64,000 nt of DNA from Pseudomonas sp. AKS31. Its GTDB lineage: Bacteria > Pseudomonadota > Gammaproteobacteria > Pseudomonadales > Pseudomonadaceae. The DNA is taken from the NCBI RefSeq assembly GCF_023634765.1, contig NZ_JAMLFX010000003.1, forward strand, positions 75,266 to 139,265, written 5' to 3'. A program made the position numbers and the translations under genes. Every line of letters begins with the position of its first letter. Within the stretch, counting starts at the first letter, position 1. Shown here one piece after another: positions 9,240 to 19,509 of this stretch. A model generated the notes under the pieces. That model had not been told where the DNA came from, searched no databases, and saw nothing but the letters and a program-made list of their open reading frames with translations.

Positions 9240-10547
9240 TTATAGAGTGCTGAACACCGGGAAAGTCCCCAACAGCAGTGCAGCAATCAGGATGCAGATA
9301 CAAACCAGGATCGCCCATTTCAGGGTGAAACGCTGGTGGTCACCAAAATCGATGCCGGCCAGGGCCACCAACAGATACGTCGATGGCACCAACGGGCTCA
9401 GCAAGTGGACGGGCTGACCGACGATCGAGGCACGGGCCATTTCCACTGCGGTAATCCCATAGTGGCTGGCAGCTTCGGCCAACACCGGCAACACGCCATA
9501 GTAAAACGCATCGTTGGACATGAAGAAGGTGAACGGCATGCTCACCAGCGCCGTGATCACGGCCAGGTACGGGCCGAGGAAATCCGGAATCACCGCCAAC
9601 AGGCTCTTCGACATCGCATCGACCATGCCGGTGCCCGACAGGATACCGGTGAAGATACCCGCCGCAAAGATCAGCCCGACCACTGCCAGCACGCTACCGG
9701 CGTGAGCCGCGACGCGGTCCTTCTGCATCTGCAGGCAAGGGTAGTTGACGATCATCGCGATACTGAACGCCACCATGAACAGCACCGGCAACGGCAACAG
9801 GCCGGCGATCAGGGTGCACATCAGGCCGAAGGTCAGGGCGCCGTTGAACCAGATCAGTTTCGGACGGCGCGCATCCGGGAATTGCGACACGCTGATTTCG
9901 CTGTGATCGATGTCGTCGCCGACCAAGTGCAATTCACCCAGACGCGCACGTTCACGTTTACCGTAGAAATAAGCGATAACCAGAATCGCGACCACACCCG
10001 CAGCCATGGCCGGGATCATCGGCACGAAGATGTCCGACGGGTCGACATGCAGCGCACTCGCGGCACGGGCAGTCGGGCCACCCCACGGGGTCATGTTCAT
10101 CACGCCACCGGCGAGAATGATCAGGCCGGCCATGATTCGCGGGCTCATGCCGATGCGGCTGTACAGCGGCAGCATGGCGGCCACGCAGATCATGTAAGTG
10201 GTCGCGCCGTCACCATCGAGGGACACCACCAGCGCCAGTACGGCGGTGCCGACCGACACCTTCAGCGGGTCACCCTTGACCAGTTTGAGGATCTTGCGCA
10301 CGGCCGGGTCGAACAGGCCGGAGTCGATCATCAGGGCGAAATAGAGAATGGCGAACATCAGCATCACGCCAGTCGGCGCGAGCTTGGTGATGCCTTCGAG
10401 CATCATCGGGCCGATCTTCGGTGCAAAGCCACCGAACAGGGCGAAGACGATCGGGATGATGATCAGAGCGATCAGCGCAGACAGGCGCTTGGTCATGATC
10501 AGGAACATGAACGTGATGACCATGGCGAAGCCAAGGAAAGTCAGCAT
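9240..10547 (-). CDS. CitMHS family citrate-metal:proton symporter
   Basis: Inner-membrane transporter of 435 residues with about twelve hydrophobic segments. The stretches VSLDGDGATTYMICVAAMLPLY and NMTPWGGPTARAASALH are typical of the CitMHS family, which takes up citrate complexed with Mg2+ or Ca2+ together with protons. A GGAG site precedes the ATG. It is not adjacent to a citrate-responsive two-component system, unlike some CitMHS genes. Substrate metal preference cannot be told from the sequence. Confidence 0.87.
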   Translation of the reverse strand: MLTFLGFAMVITFMFLIMTKRLSALIALIIIPIVFALFGGFAPKIGPMMLEGITKLAPTGVMLMFAILYFALMIDSGLFDPAVRKILKLVKGDPLKVSVGTAVLALVVSLDGDGATTYMICVAAMLPLYSRIGMSPRIMAGLIILAGGVMNMTPWGGPTARAASALHVDPSDIFVPMIPAMAAGVVAILVIAYFYGKRERARLGELHLVGDDIDHSEISVSQFPDARRPKLIWFNGALTFGLMCTLIAGLLPLPVLFMVAFSIAMIVNYPCLQMQKDRVAAHAGSVLAVVGLIFAAGIFTGILSGTGMVDAMSKSLLAVIPDFLGPYLAVITALVSMPFTFFMSNDAFYYGVLPVLAEAASHYGITAVEMARASIVGQPVHLLSPLVPSTYLLVALAGIDFGDHQRFTLKWAILVCICILIAALLLGTFPVFSTL

Positions 10548-10870
10548 GGGAATACTCCAGGCGTAGCGCGGCTAGTTAAATGAGCGGATCGGACGGGATC
10601 AGCGCAGAACGGGAAGCACCAGACGTACGGGCGGAGTGACAGCGGAGAGGCGGGCTACAGAGGACATCAGAATCACCATTGTTGTTGTTAATTGGGCCGT
10701 TCGTGCGAGGTATCACACGCGTTGGCCAACCGGTCTGTTGCCGGAAGTGGAGGCGATCCTAATCGGGGAAGCTTTCAGCTACCTTTCGCTGCAGAAAGCT
10801 TTGAATGAACGGTCAACCGGCCGTCGGATGCGAACCAGAGTCAATGAACACGGGAAGGAGAGCTCTGAGC
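10548..10870. other. Intergenic region with no clear gene
   Basis: This 323-bp gap holds the promoter side of the citrate transporter. Open frames crossing it lack a ribosome site and show no recognisable family. No REP element is present. Confidence 0.5.
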
Positions 10871-11002
10871 ATGAGCCAAGTGCACGGCGGCGGTTGCCAT
10901 TGCGGACACATTCATTATCAGTTCAGCGGGGCGTTGCAGGACATCGCCCATTGCCCTGGCTGCATCTGGATAAGCATCTGCCGGGTGAACCCGAAGAAAT
11001 GA
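10871..11002 (+). pseudogene. Fragment of a GFA-type (glutathione-dependent formaldehyde-activating) zinc protein
   Basis: A 43-codon frame beginning MSQVHGGGCHCGHIHYQFSG has the start of the GFA/CENP-V fold: the first zinc pair in GGCHCG, then a strand and IAHCPGC where intact members read HCHCSxCRR. After that point the reading loses the family pattern (IWISICRVNPKK) and stops, whereas intact members run 110-150 residues. I read it as a remnant after truncation or frameshift. It could instead be a genuine small zinc-binding protein; the ribosome site (GAG, weak) does not decide. Confidence 0.5.
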
Positions 11003-11007
11003 TCTGA

Positions 11008-11334
11008 TCAGAAAACAGACAGATTCAGCGGTCGGATCGTGCCCATCCAGATCGCGTGTTCGGTGTGGTCGAGCAAATCATCCCCGGTGTCCGGGTGCAG
11101 AAATACCACCAGGCCTTTGCGATTGAGCGCCAGCCAAGGCAACACGTCGCCGATCAACTCAGGGCCGAAGGCCAACTGGCAACTCCAGTCCGGATGCGGC
11201 CCGACCGGGCGTTCGTGAACGCGGCCCATTTTAAGTGGAAACAATTGCGCAGCCTGCTCACACAAGGCCCGCGCCTGTTCAATGGTGCCGGCGTCGAAAT
11301 AGACGTGGGCGTGATAACCCTTGATCGCTTGCAT
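11008..11334 (-). CDS. DOPA 4,5-dioxygenase family protein
   Basis: A small cytoplasmic protein of 108 residues matching the DOPA 4,5-dioxygenase family. Conserved His-rich points are YHAHVYF near the N terminus, PVGPHPDW in the middle and HTEHAIWMG near the end. Fungal relatives cleave the DOPA ring in betalain synthesis; bacterial homologues are mostly uncharacterised, so the reaction here is unproven. The start MQAIKGYH is preferred over an upstream in-frame start because homology begins at once. It is convergent with the GFA fragment and divergent from the NAD(P)-binding gene. Confidence 0.8.
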   Translation of the reverse strand: MQAIKGYHAHVYFDAGTIEQARALCEQAAQLFPLKMGRVHERPVGPHPDWSCQLAFGPELIGDVLPWLALNRKGLVVFLHPDTGDDLLDHTEHAIWMGTIRPLNLSVF

Positions 11335-11417
11335 CTGAAAGCCTCGGAAATCGGTTCGAACCCTCGGCGTTGCCCGTATGTCACACGCCATACAAGGGAT
11401 AACAAAAGGGATCAGCC

Positions 11418-12083
11418 ATGAAAAATGCCGAAACCCCGGCGGTAAAAGTGGTGCTCTATGGTGCCATGAGTAGCCTGGGCAGCGCGCTGATGGCTGAGTT
11501 GCTGCGTCGTCAGCATGAAGTCATCGCCATTCTCGACGATCTGACCGCACTTGCGCCGCGTCCGGGTTTGCGTACCAAAACCGGTGATTTGTTCGACCTG
11601 GAACGGGTCAACCAGAGTGTGGCCGGCAGTTCGGCGGTCATCTGCTTACTGGATGCACCGGGACTACCGTTCAGTAGCGATCAGGTTGAACGCTCGGTCG
11701 TGCTCGGACCGGTCGAACAGGTTCTGGCCGTCGACGCACTGGTCGATGGACTGCAAGCGGCGAATGTGTCGCGGCTGTTTCTGGTGGGCGACTTTGCCGT
11801 GCTCGATGAGCCGGATGTCGATGATCGCCTGCAACGCCACGCTGCCGAAGAAATCCGTGAGGCCCTACAAAGCAGTCCGCTGCACTGGACGCTGGTGAAT
11901 GCGCCGCACGGCGTGGCCGGGCTGACCATCGAACATTTCAGTCAGGTCGGCGGCAATCTGGAACCAGGTCTGGCAGAACCCCTGGAACGCTTGAATCGCG
12001 TGGCGGTAGGGATTGCCGATGAGCTGCGGCTGAATTTGCATGTGGGACAGCATGTGAATTTCGTTGCGGCTTCAGATTCGTAA
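11418..12083 (+). CDS. NAD(P)-binding Rossmann-fold protein (NmrA/epimerase-like)
   Basis: A 221-residue protein starting with a Rossmann nucleotide-binding element (KVVLYGAMSSLGSALMAELL), followed by a short acidic turn and a second strand-helix unit (SSAVICLLDAPG). This is the pattern of atypical short-chain dehydrogenases such as NmrA-like and SDR-a5 proteins. No clear catalytic Tyr-x3-Lys pair is visible, so it may be a redox sensor or a reductase of unknown substrate. It is monocistronic, followed by a REP element. Confidence 0.65.
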   Translation: MKNAETPAVKVVLYGAMSSLGSALMAELLRRQHEVIAILDDLTALAPRPGLRTKTGDLFDLERVNQSVAGSSAVICLLDAPGLPFSSDQVERSVVLGPVEQVLAVDALVDGLQAANVSRLFLVGDFAVLDEPDVDDRLQRHAAEEIREALQSSPLHWTLVNAPHGVAGLTIEHFSQVGGNLEPGLAEPLERLNRVAVGIADELRLNLHVGQHVNFVAASDS

Positions 12084-12149
12084 AAGATCGCAGCCTTCGG
12101 CAGCTCCTACATGAGATTGGTGTAGGAGCTGCCGAAGGCTGCGATCTTC
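12083..12149. repeat. REP palindrome pair
   Basis: The arms aaagatcgcagccttcggca and tgccgaaggctgcgatctt, each continued by gctcctac/gtaggagc, enclose about 15 bases between the convergent NAD(P)-binding and LysR genes. It is the same type as the element at 4,719. Confidence 0.85.
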
Positions 12150-12155
12150 TGATCT

Positions 12156-13106
12156 TCAAACCGCAATCGAAGGCAATGCCAAGCCATTGAGCGATTCAGC
12201 GCTACTCGCCTGCTCCGCCATCAACCAATCGACAAACTGTTGAATCAACGCACCCCGGCGTTTGCGCTGCGGCAACACCACGTAATAACCGAGACGCGAA
12301 AGGGTCGTTTCAGCGATGGGCCGGCACAGCAACCCCTGACTCAGCAAGTTATCCACAAGGTGCCGCCAGCCAATTGCCACGCCTTGGCCGCCAATTGCCG
12401 CTTGAATCAACAGCGTGTAATTGTCGAAGCGCAATTGCCCCGGCGCCGGCGGCGAAGTAATGCCCAACTGGCGAAACAGACCGCTCCAGTCAAACCAGTT
12501 GCTGCTGTTTTCCCCACGCAGGTGCAGCAGCGGAAACTCCAGCAACGCCTGAGCGGGCAAGGGCAGGGCGCGATCCTTGAGCAATTGCGGGCTGCACACC
12601 GGGAACACTTCTTCGCTGAACAACCAGTGGCTTTCGCCTTGCTTGAAACGCCCGTCGCCAAACAGGATCGCCACATCGATATCGGTGCGCAGCATGTTGT
12701 GGTTGCGTTCACTGGTCACGAGGCTGACGTCGACCTGCGGATTGGCTTCGTGAAAGCGGTGCAGGCGTGGCATCAGCCAATAAGCGGCGAAGGCGAAATC
12801 GGTGGCGACCTGCAGCACCTCATGTTGCTGTTGTGCACTGATTGCACTTAATCCTGCATCGATATTCTGCAAACCGAGGGTCACTTGCTCGAACAGGATC
12901 GCGCCCACTTCCGTCAGTTCGATGCCCCTGTAGATCCGATCAAACAGCCGTGTGCCGAGCTGTTCTTCCAACCGCTTGATCTGCTGGCTGATCGCCGGTT
13001 GCGTAGTGCCAAGCTCTACCGCCGCTGCGGTGAAGCTGTGGTGACGGGCTGCCGCTTCGAAGGCGCGCAGCAGGTCGAGTGACAGATCTCCCAAGGCGTC
13101 ATACAT
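12156..13106 (-). CDS. LysR family regulator of choline-sulfate utilisation
   Basis: Transcription regulator of 316 residues. The winged helix-turn-helix lies at about residues 10-70 (FTAAAVELGTTQPAISQQIKRLEEQLG), followed by the periplasmic-binding-like effector domain (VATDFAFAAYWLMPRLHRF). It is divergent from betC with a short shared promoter region, the classic LysR arrangement, so it most likely activates the choline-sulfatase genes. The effector (choline-O-sulfate or choline) is inferred from context. Confidence 0.85.
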   Translation of the reverse strand: MYDALGDLSLDLLRAFEAAARHHSFTAAAVELGTTQPAISQQIKRLEEQLGTRLFDRIYRGIELTEVGAILFEQVTLGLQNIDAGLSAISAQQQHEVLQVATDFAFAAYWLMPRLHRFHEANPQVDVSLVTSERNHNMLRTDIDVAILFGDGRFKQGESHWLFSEEVFPVCSPQLLKDRALPLPAQALLEFPLLHLRGENSSNWFDWSGLFRQLGITSPPAPGQLRFDNYTLLIQAAIGGQGVAIGWRHLVDNLLSQGLLCRPIAETTLSRLGYYVVLPQRKRRGALIQQFVDWLMAEQASSAESLNGLALPSIAV

Positions 13107-13220
13107 AAGCGGTGCTTATCCTAGTCATTGTCCGGCGCGGGCTTTACCGGATACAGCATGGACTCCATGCTCGATCGCAGCAATGTCGCATAAATATTCA
13201 CTATGGAATGCCGCGATCAC

Positions 13221-14735
13221 ATGAAGCGCAAGAATATTCTTTTCATCATGGCCGATCAGATGGCCGCGCCAATGTTGCCGTTCTACGGCCCTTCGCCGAT
13301 CAAACTGCCGAATCTTTCCCGTCTCGCCGCCCAAGGCGTGGTGTTCGACGCCGCTTACTGCAACAGCCCGTTGTGCGCACCGTCGCGTTTCACCCTGGTC
13401 AGCGGTCAGTTGCCGAGCAAGATCGGCGCCTACGACAACGCCGCCGATTTCCCCGCCGACATTCCGACCTATGCCCACTACCTGCGCCGCCTCGGCTACC
13501 GCACCGCGCTGTCCGGCAAGATGCACTTCTGCGGCCCCGACCAGTTGCATGGCTATGAAGAACGCCTGACCAGCGACATCTATCCGGCCGACTACGGCTG
13601 GGCCGTGAACTGGGATGAGCCGGATGTACGGCCGAGCTGGTATCACAACATGTCTTCGGTGCTGCAGGCCGGGCCGTGCGTACGCACCAATCAACTGGAT
13701 TTCGACGAAGAGGTGGTGTTCAAGGCGCAGCAATATCTGTTCGATCACATCCGCGAGGAGGGCGACCAGCCGTTCTGCCTGACCGTATCGATGACCCACC
13801 CACACGACCCGTACACCATTCCCAAGGCGTTCTGGGATTTGTACGACGATAACGATATCCCGTTGCCTACAACCCCGGATCAACACGAACTCGATCCGCA
13901 CTCGCAGCGTTTGCTCAAGGTGTACGATCTGTGGGACAAGCCGCTGCCTGTGGATAAGATCCGCGATGCGCGCCGGGCGTATTTCGGTGCCTGCAGCTAT
14001 ATCGATGCCAACGTCGGCAAACTTCTGCAAACGCTGGAAGAAACCGGGCTGATCGATGACACCATCATCGTGTTCTCCGGCGACCATGGCGACATGCTCG
14101 GCGAAAAGGGCCTTTGGTACAAAATGCATTGGTACGAAATGGCGGCCCGCGTCCCCCTGTTGATAAGTGCCCCAGGCCAGTTCGATGCCGGGCGGGTTAG
14201 CGCAGCCGTGTCCACCGCTGACCTGTTGCCAACCTTCGTTGAACTGGCCGGCGGCACCTTGGAACCAGGGCTGCCGCTGGATGGCCGTTCGCTGGTATCA
14301 CACCTGCAAGGGCAGGGCGGTCATGACGAAGTGTTCGGCGAATACATGGCCGAAGGCACCATCAGCCCGCTGATGATGATCCGTCGCGGCGCCTACAAAT
14401 TTATCTACAGTGAAAGCGACCCTTGCCTACTCTTCGACGTAGATAACGATCCGCGTGAACTGGAAGAACTCAGCCAATCGCCGCAGCATCGCCAGCTTTT
14501 CGACGATTTTCTCGCCGAAGCGCGGGCCAAATGGGATATTCCGGCGATTCACCGGCAAGTCCTCGCCAGCCAGCGCCGTCGCCGATTTGTCGCCGACGCG
14601 TTGACCATCGGCAAGCTGAAGAGCTGGGATCACCAGCCACTGGTGGACGCCAGTCAGCAGTACATGCGCAACCACATCGATCTTGATGATCTGGAGCGCA
14701 AAGCACGTTATCCACAACCCTGCCAAAACCAATAA
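13221..14735 (+). CDS. betC: Choline-sulfatase
   Basis: Hydrolyses choline-O-sulfate to choline and sulfate, supplying carbon, nitrogen, sulfur and the precursor of glycine betaine. 504 residues. The sulfatase signature CAPSR places the formylglycine precursor at Cys52; metal-binding Asp12 (MADQM) and the downstream GDHGDMLGEKGLW motif are present, and the C-terminal choline-sulfatase extension is intact. The start MKRKNILFIMADQ fits the family; an in-frame ATG six codons upstream is less likely. It leads a rightward run with the choline-binding protein (15-bp gap) and a SulP permease. Confidence 0.95.
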   Translation: MKRKNILFIMADQMAAPMLPFYGPSPIKLPNLSRLAAQGVVFDAAYCNSPLCAPSRFTLVSGQLPSKIGAYDNAADFPADIPTYAHYLRRLGYRTALSGKMHFCGPDQLHGYEERLTSDIYPADYGWAVNWDEPDVRPSWYHNMSSVLQAGPCVRTNQLDFDEEVVFKAQQYLFDHIREEGDQPFCLTVSMTHPHDPYTIPKAFWDLYDDNDIPLPTTPDQHELDPHSQRLLKVYDLWDKPLPVDKIRDARRAYFGACSYIDANVGKLLQTLEETGLIDDTIIVFSGDHGDMLGEKGLWYKMHWYEMAARVPLLISAPGQFDAGRVSAAVSTADLLPTFVELAGGTLEPGLPLDGRSLVSHLQGQGGHDEVFGEYMAEGTISPLMMIRRGAYKFIYSESDPCLLFDVDNDPRELEELSQSPQHRQLFDDFLAEARAKWDIPAIHRQVLASQRRRRFVADALTIGKLKSWDHQPLVDASQQYMRNHIDLDDLERKARYPQPCQNQ

Positions 14736-14750
14736 TGTAAGGGGAAGTCC

Positions 14751-15671
14751 ATGCGTAAGTTATCCACAGTAGTGACGGTTGGCCTGCTCGCGCTGAGCAG
14801 CGCCTCGGCCTTCGCCGAGCAAAGCTGCGACACGGTGAAAATGGCCGACCCGGGCTGGAGCGACATCGCCGCGACCAACGCCATCACCGGGTTTCTGCTG
14901 GACGGCATGGGCTACAAGGCCAAGGTCGACACCCTCGCGGTGCCGATCACCTTTGGCGGTTTGAAGGACGGCCAGGTGGATGTGTTTCTCGGTAACTGGA
15001 TGCCGGCGCAGCAGGGCTTCTACGACAAGTTCGTCGCCACCGGCGATGTCACGCAACTGGCGAAAAACCTCGACGGCACCGAATTCACCCTCGCGGTGCC
15101 GGATTACGTGTGGGATGCGGGTGTGCATAACTTTGCCGATCTGAACAAATACGCGGACAAGTTCGAGCGCAAGATCTACGGCATCGGTTCGGGCGCGCCG
15201 GCGAATATCTCGTTGCAGGAAATCATCAAGAAGAACGACTTCGACATGGGCCAGTGGAAGCTGATCGAGTCCAGCGAACAGGCGATGCTGGCTGAAGTGT
15301 CGCGGGCGGTGAAGAAACAGAAATTCGTCACCTTCCTCGGCTGGACCCCGCACCCGATGAACGTGCAATTGAAGATGCATTACCTGAAGGGTGGCGAGAA
15401 GTACTTCGGCGACACCGGCAGTGTGTTCACGTTGACCCGCAAGGGTTACGCCGAGGCCTGTCCGAACGTGGGTAAATTGCTGACCAATCTATCGTTCACT
15501 CAGGAGATGGAGAACAGCATCATGGCCGAAGTGGTGAACAAAAAAGTCAGCAATGCCGAAGCGGCAAAGGCGTGGATCAAGGCGAATCCGGCGGTGTTGG
15601 ACAAGTGGCTGGATGGGGTGAAGACCGTCGATGGCAAGGATGCGTTGGCGGCGGTGAAAGCGAAGCTTTGA
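14751..15671 (+). CDS. Choline ABC transporter substrate-binding protein (ChoX/BetX-like)
   Basis: Periplasmic binding protein of 306 residues with a signal peptide cleaved near SASAFAEQ. The mature protein has the choline/betaine-binding fold: CDTVKMADPGWSDIAATNAI, FLGNWMPAQ and FLGWTPHPMN supply the aromatic residues that form the cage around a quaternary ammonium. An AAGGGGA site sits just before the ATG and the gap to betC is 15 bp, so they are probably co-transcribed. No permease or ATPase partner is adjacent; it presumably works with the Cbc transporter encoded elsewhere. Confidence 0.9.
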   Translation: MRKLSTVVTVGLLALSSASAFAEQSCDTVKMADPGWSDIAATNAITGFLLDGMGYKAKVDTLAVPITFGGLKDGQVDVFLGNWMPAQQGFYDKFVATGDVTQLAKNLDGTEFTLAVPDYVWDAGVHNFADLNKYADKFERKIYGIGSGAPANISLQEIIKKNDFDMGQWKLIESSEQAMLAEVSRAVKKQKFVTFLGWTPHPMNVQLKMHYLKGGEKYFGDTGSVFTLTRKGYAEACPNVGKLLTNLSFTQEMENSIMAEVVNKKVSNAEAAKAWIKANPAVLDKWLDGVKTVDGKDALAAVKAKL

Positions 15672-15711
15672 TCGTGGGACTGCTGGAATTTGGCTTGGCT
15701 TGAGATTTTTG

Positions 15712-15760
15712 CCCCCTCACCCCAGCCCCCTCCCCCAGAGGGGGCGAGGGGGAAGGGAGC
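15712..15760. repeat. Intergenic repeat (ccctcacccc type), left copy
   Basis: ccccctcaccccagccccct with an internal hairpin (cccccagaggggg). A related copy in the opposite orientation lies about 80 bp downstream, forming a paired element between two rightward genes. Confidence 0.75.
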
Positions 15761-15838
15761 CGATATTTGTTGGATTCAAAACTGGCATTCAACTTTGAAA
15801 TTGCAGGTCGGTGAATCTTGAATAAACACCGCGGTCAG

Positions 15839-15876
15839 TCCCCTCTCCCTCCGGGAGAGGGCTAGGGTGAGGGGCT
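15839..15876. repeat. Intergenic repeat (ccctcacccc type), right copy
   Basis: The reverse complement reads gcccctcaccctagccctct, matching the left copy, with an internal hairpin ccctccgggaggg. The two copies face each other, as in doublet mobile repeats of Pseudomonas. Confidence 0.75.
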
Positions 15877-15928
15877 TTTTCCCATGACACCCTGATAACC
15901 TTGAATAAAACCCCAACCGCGAGGACCC

Positions 15929-17497
15929 ATGGCCTTTCCCAGCCGCCACTCTCTCTTCCCCTTCCTCACCTGGCTGCCGCGACAAACCCGCGCCAGCGTC
16001 GGACGGGATCTGATCGTCGGTCTCAGCGGGGCGATTCTCGCGTTACCCCAGTCGATTGCCTATGCGTTGATCGCCGGTCTGCCACCGGAATACGGCCTCT
16101 ACGCCGCAATCATTCCGGTGCTGATCGCCTGCCTGTGGGGATCCTCGTGGCATTTGATCTGCGGCCCGACGGCGGCGATTTCGATTGTGCTGTTTGCCAG
16201 TGTCAGTCCTTTAGCGGTTCCGGCCTCGCAGGACTACATCACCCTGATCCTGCTGCTGACCCTGCTTGCGGGGATATTCCAGTGGCTGCTCGGTTTGCTG
16301 CGCTTCGGCGCATTGGTGAACTTCGTTTCGCATTCGGTGGTGCTGGGGTTCACCCTCGGTGCGGCAGTGGTGATCGCCATCGGGCAGTTGCCTAATCTTT
16401 TGGGACTCGAGCTGCCGGCCAAAGCCACGGCGCTGGCCAGTTTGATGGATCTGCTGCAACACCTGCGGGCTGTGGATAAACCTTCGCTGGTATTGGGTTT
16501 GGCCACGGTGGTCGTCGGTCTGCTGCTCAAACACCTGCTGCCGCGCTGGCCGACGCTGTTGATCACGCTGGTGCTGGCCAGTTTGCTGGTGTGGTTGTGG
16601 CCGGGCATGTTCGGCCACGTGCATCGGGTCAGCGCGTTTGTCGGACGCTTGCCGCCGTTCAGTGCGTTACCGCTGGATCTGGACTTGATCCTGCGATTGC
16701 TGCCCAGTGCCGTGGCGGTGGGCATGCTCGGGCTGGTCACCAGTCTGTCTATTGCACGCTCGATTTCGGCACGGTCGCAGCAATTGCTCGATGCCAATCA
16801 GGAAGTCCGTGCGCAGGGCTTGTCGAATATTGTCGGCGCGTTCTTTTCCGGATCGCTGTCGGCCGGATCGTTTACCCGTTCGGCCCTCAGTTACGAAGCG
16901 GGCGCGTGTTCGCCATTGGCCGGGGTGTTTTCAGCGATCTGGGTGGCGTTGTTTGCGATTTTCGGCGCGGCGCTGATTGCACACATTCCTATCCCGGCGA
17001 TGGCGGGCAGCATTCTGCTGATTGCCTGGGGACTGGTGGATCATCGCGGCATTCGCTCATTGCTGCGCGTCAGCCGCGCCGAATTCGTGGTCATGGCCCT
17101 GACCTGCCTCGCGACCTTGTTGCTGGAATTGCAGACGGCGATTTATGCCGGTGTGCTGGCCTCGCTGTTCTTCTACCTCAAGCGCACCTCGCAACCGCGC
17201 GTGCAGCATTGGCGTGACGGCGAAGACGATGTGTTGCGTGTCGGCGGGTCGATCTTTTTCGGCGCCAGCCATTACCTGCAAGTACGCCTGCAGCGCATGC
17301 ACGGCGCACGCGTGGTGATCGAGGCGCAGCAGATCAACTTCATCGACTATTCAGGGGTGGAGATGCTGCATCAGGAGGCGCGACGCTTGCTCAGTCAGGA
17401 TCGCAGCCTGACCTTGCGCCGGGCGCGGCCGCAGGTCGTGGAGGAGTTACGAAAGCTTGAAGGGCCGGAGAAATGCCCGATCCGGTTTGAGGATTGA
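15929..17497 (+). CDS. SulP family anion permease (probable choline-sulfate or sulfate transporter)
   Basis: Inner-membrane transporter of 522 residues: ten or more hydrophobic segments with the SulP sequences ALPQSIAYALIAGLPPEYGLY and AGSFTRSALSYEAGACS, then a C-terminal STAS domain (VVIEAQQINFIDYSGVEMLHQ). SulP proteins carry sulfate, bicarbonate or organic sulfate anions. Its constant position beside betC and a choline-binding protein makes choline-O-sulfate uptake, or sulfate export after hydrolysis, the best guesses. The ATG follows a GAGGA site. It is separated from the binding-protein gene by a repeat pair, so it may have its own promoter. Confidence 0.88.
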   Translation: MAFPSRHSLFPFLTWLPRQTRASVGRDLIVGLSGAILALPQSIAYALIAGLPPEYGLYAAIIPVLIACLWGSSWHLICGPTAAISIVLFASVSPLAVPASQDYITLILLLTLLAGIFQWLLGLLRFGALVNFVSHSVVLGFTLGAAVVIAIGQLPNLLGLELPAKATALASLMDLLQHLRAVDKPSLVLGLATVVVGLLLKHLLPRWPTLLITLVLASLLVWLWPGMFGHVHRVSAFVGRLPPFSALPLDLDLILRLLPSAVAVGMLGLVTSLSIARSISARSQQLLDANQEVRAQGLSNIVGAFFSGSLSAGSFTRSALSYEAGACSPLAGVFSAIWVALFAIFGAALIAHIPIPAMAGSILLIAWGLVDHRGIRSLLRVSRAEFVVMALTCLATLLLELQTAIYAGVLASLFFYLKRTSQPRVQHWRDGEDDVLRVGGSIFFGASHYLQVRLQRMHGARVVIEAQQINFIDYSGVEMLHQEARRLLSQDRSLTLRRARPQVVEELRKLEGPEKCPIRFED

Positions 17498-17517
17498 CTG
17501 GCGATCGAGGTAATCCT

Positions 17518-17606
17518 TGTGGGAGCGAGCCTGCTCGCGAAGACTGCGGCACATCCAACATTAATGTGTCAGACAGACCGTTTTCGCGAGCAGGCTCGCT
17601 CCCACA
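17518..17606. repeat. REP palindrome pair (gagcctgctcgcg type)
   Basis: The arms tgtgggagcgagcctgctcg and cgagcaggctcgctcccaca enclose about 45 bases between the convergent SulP and aroE genes. It is the same type as the element at 8,269. Confidence 0.85.
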
Positions 17607-17613
17607 TGGGTAT

Positions 17614-18435
17614 TTATTGGGCCAACTGGCGGCGCAGTTCGGCGAGTACCGGTGCGGTATCAGGGCGCACGCCACGCCACAGGAAGAACGCCTCAGCCGC
17701 CTGCTCCGCCAACATCCCCAAGCCATCCATCGCCACCGCCGCGCCATGCTCACTGGCCCAGCGGCAGAATGCGGTCGGCTCTTTGCCGTACATCATGTCG
17801 TAGCACAGGGTCTTGCCCGGCTCGATCAGGCTCGGCGCAATCGGCGGCACGTCGCCGCTCAGGCTGGCCGAGGTGGCGTTGATGATCACGTCCACCGGCT
17901 CGCGCAACCAGTCGAAACCACTGGCCGACACAGGCCCGAGGTCGCAGAACAACTCGGCCAGCAGTTCAGCCTTGTCCACCGTGCGATTGGCGATGATCAC
18001 CGAGGCCGGTTTCTCCGCCAGCAACGGCTCCAGCGCACCGCGCACCGCGCCACCGGCGCCGAGCAGCAGAATGCGTTTGCCGGTCAGGCTGAACCCGGCG
18101 TTCACCGTCAGATCTCGCACCAGCCCGGCGCCGTCAGTGTTGTCACCGAGCAGTGAGCCATCGGCCAGTTTGCTCAAGGTGTTGACCGCACCGGCACGCT
18201 GCGCGCGCGCGGTCAGGCTGTTGGCCAGGCGATAGGCATCCTCCTTGAATGGCACAGTGACGTTGGCGCCGCGCCCTTCCCGGAAAAACGCCGTGGCGCA
18301 GCCGGCGAAATCGTCGAGCGGCGCCAGCATCGTGCTGTAGTCGAGGTGCTGGCCAGTCTGTTCGGCGAACAGCTTGTGAATCATCGGCGATTTGCTGTGG
18401 CCGATCGGGTTACCGAAAACGACGTAACGATCCAT
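17614..18435 (-). CDS. aroE: Shikimate dehydrogenase
   Basis: Reduces 3-dehydroshikimate to shikimate with NADPH in aromatic amino acid synthesis. 273 residues, the usual length. The substrate pocket motif [10 protein letters not shown] is at the N terminus, catalytic lysine in NVTVPFKED, the DNTDGAGL motif follows, and the NADP-binding loop is [10 protein letters not shown]. It lies 9 bp downstream of hemF on the same strand, so the two are probably one transcript, as in other pseudomonads. Confidence 0.95.
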   Translation of the reverse strand: MDRYVVFGNPIGHSKSPMIHKLFAEQTGQHLDYSTMLAPLDDFAGCATAFFREGRGANVTVPFKEDAYRLANSLTARAQRAGAVNTLSKLADGSLLGDNTDGAGLVRDLTVNAGFSLTGKRILLLGAGGAVRGALEPLLAEKPASVIIANRTVDKAELLAELFCDLGPVSASGFDWLREPVDVIINATSASLSGDVPPIAPSLIEPGKTLCYDMMYGKEPTAFCRWASEHGAAVAMDGLGMLAEQAAEAFFLWRGVRPDTAPVLAELRRQLAQ

Positions 18436-18444
18436 CAGATGTCC

Positions 18445-19455
<1,011 letters not shown>

Positions 19456-19509
19456 TCAAGCATGGGAGTTGGATAGGGGGCTTACAAAAGACCCAAGGAG
19501 AGCAGGCAG

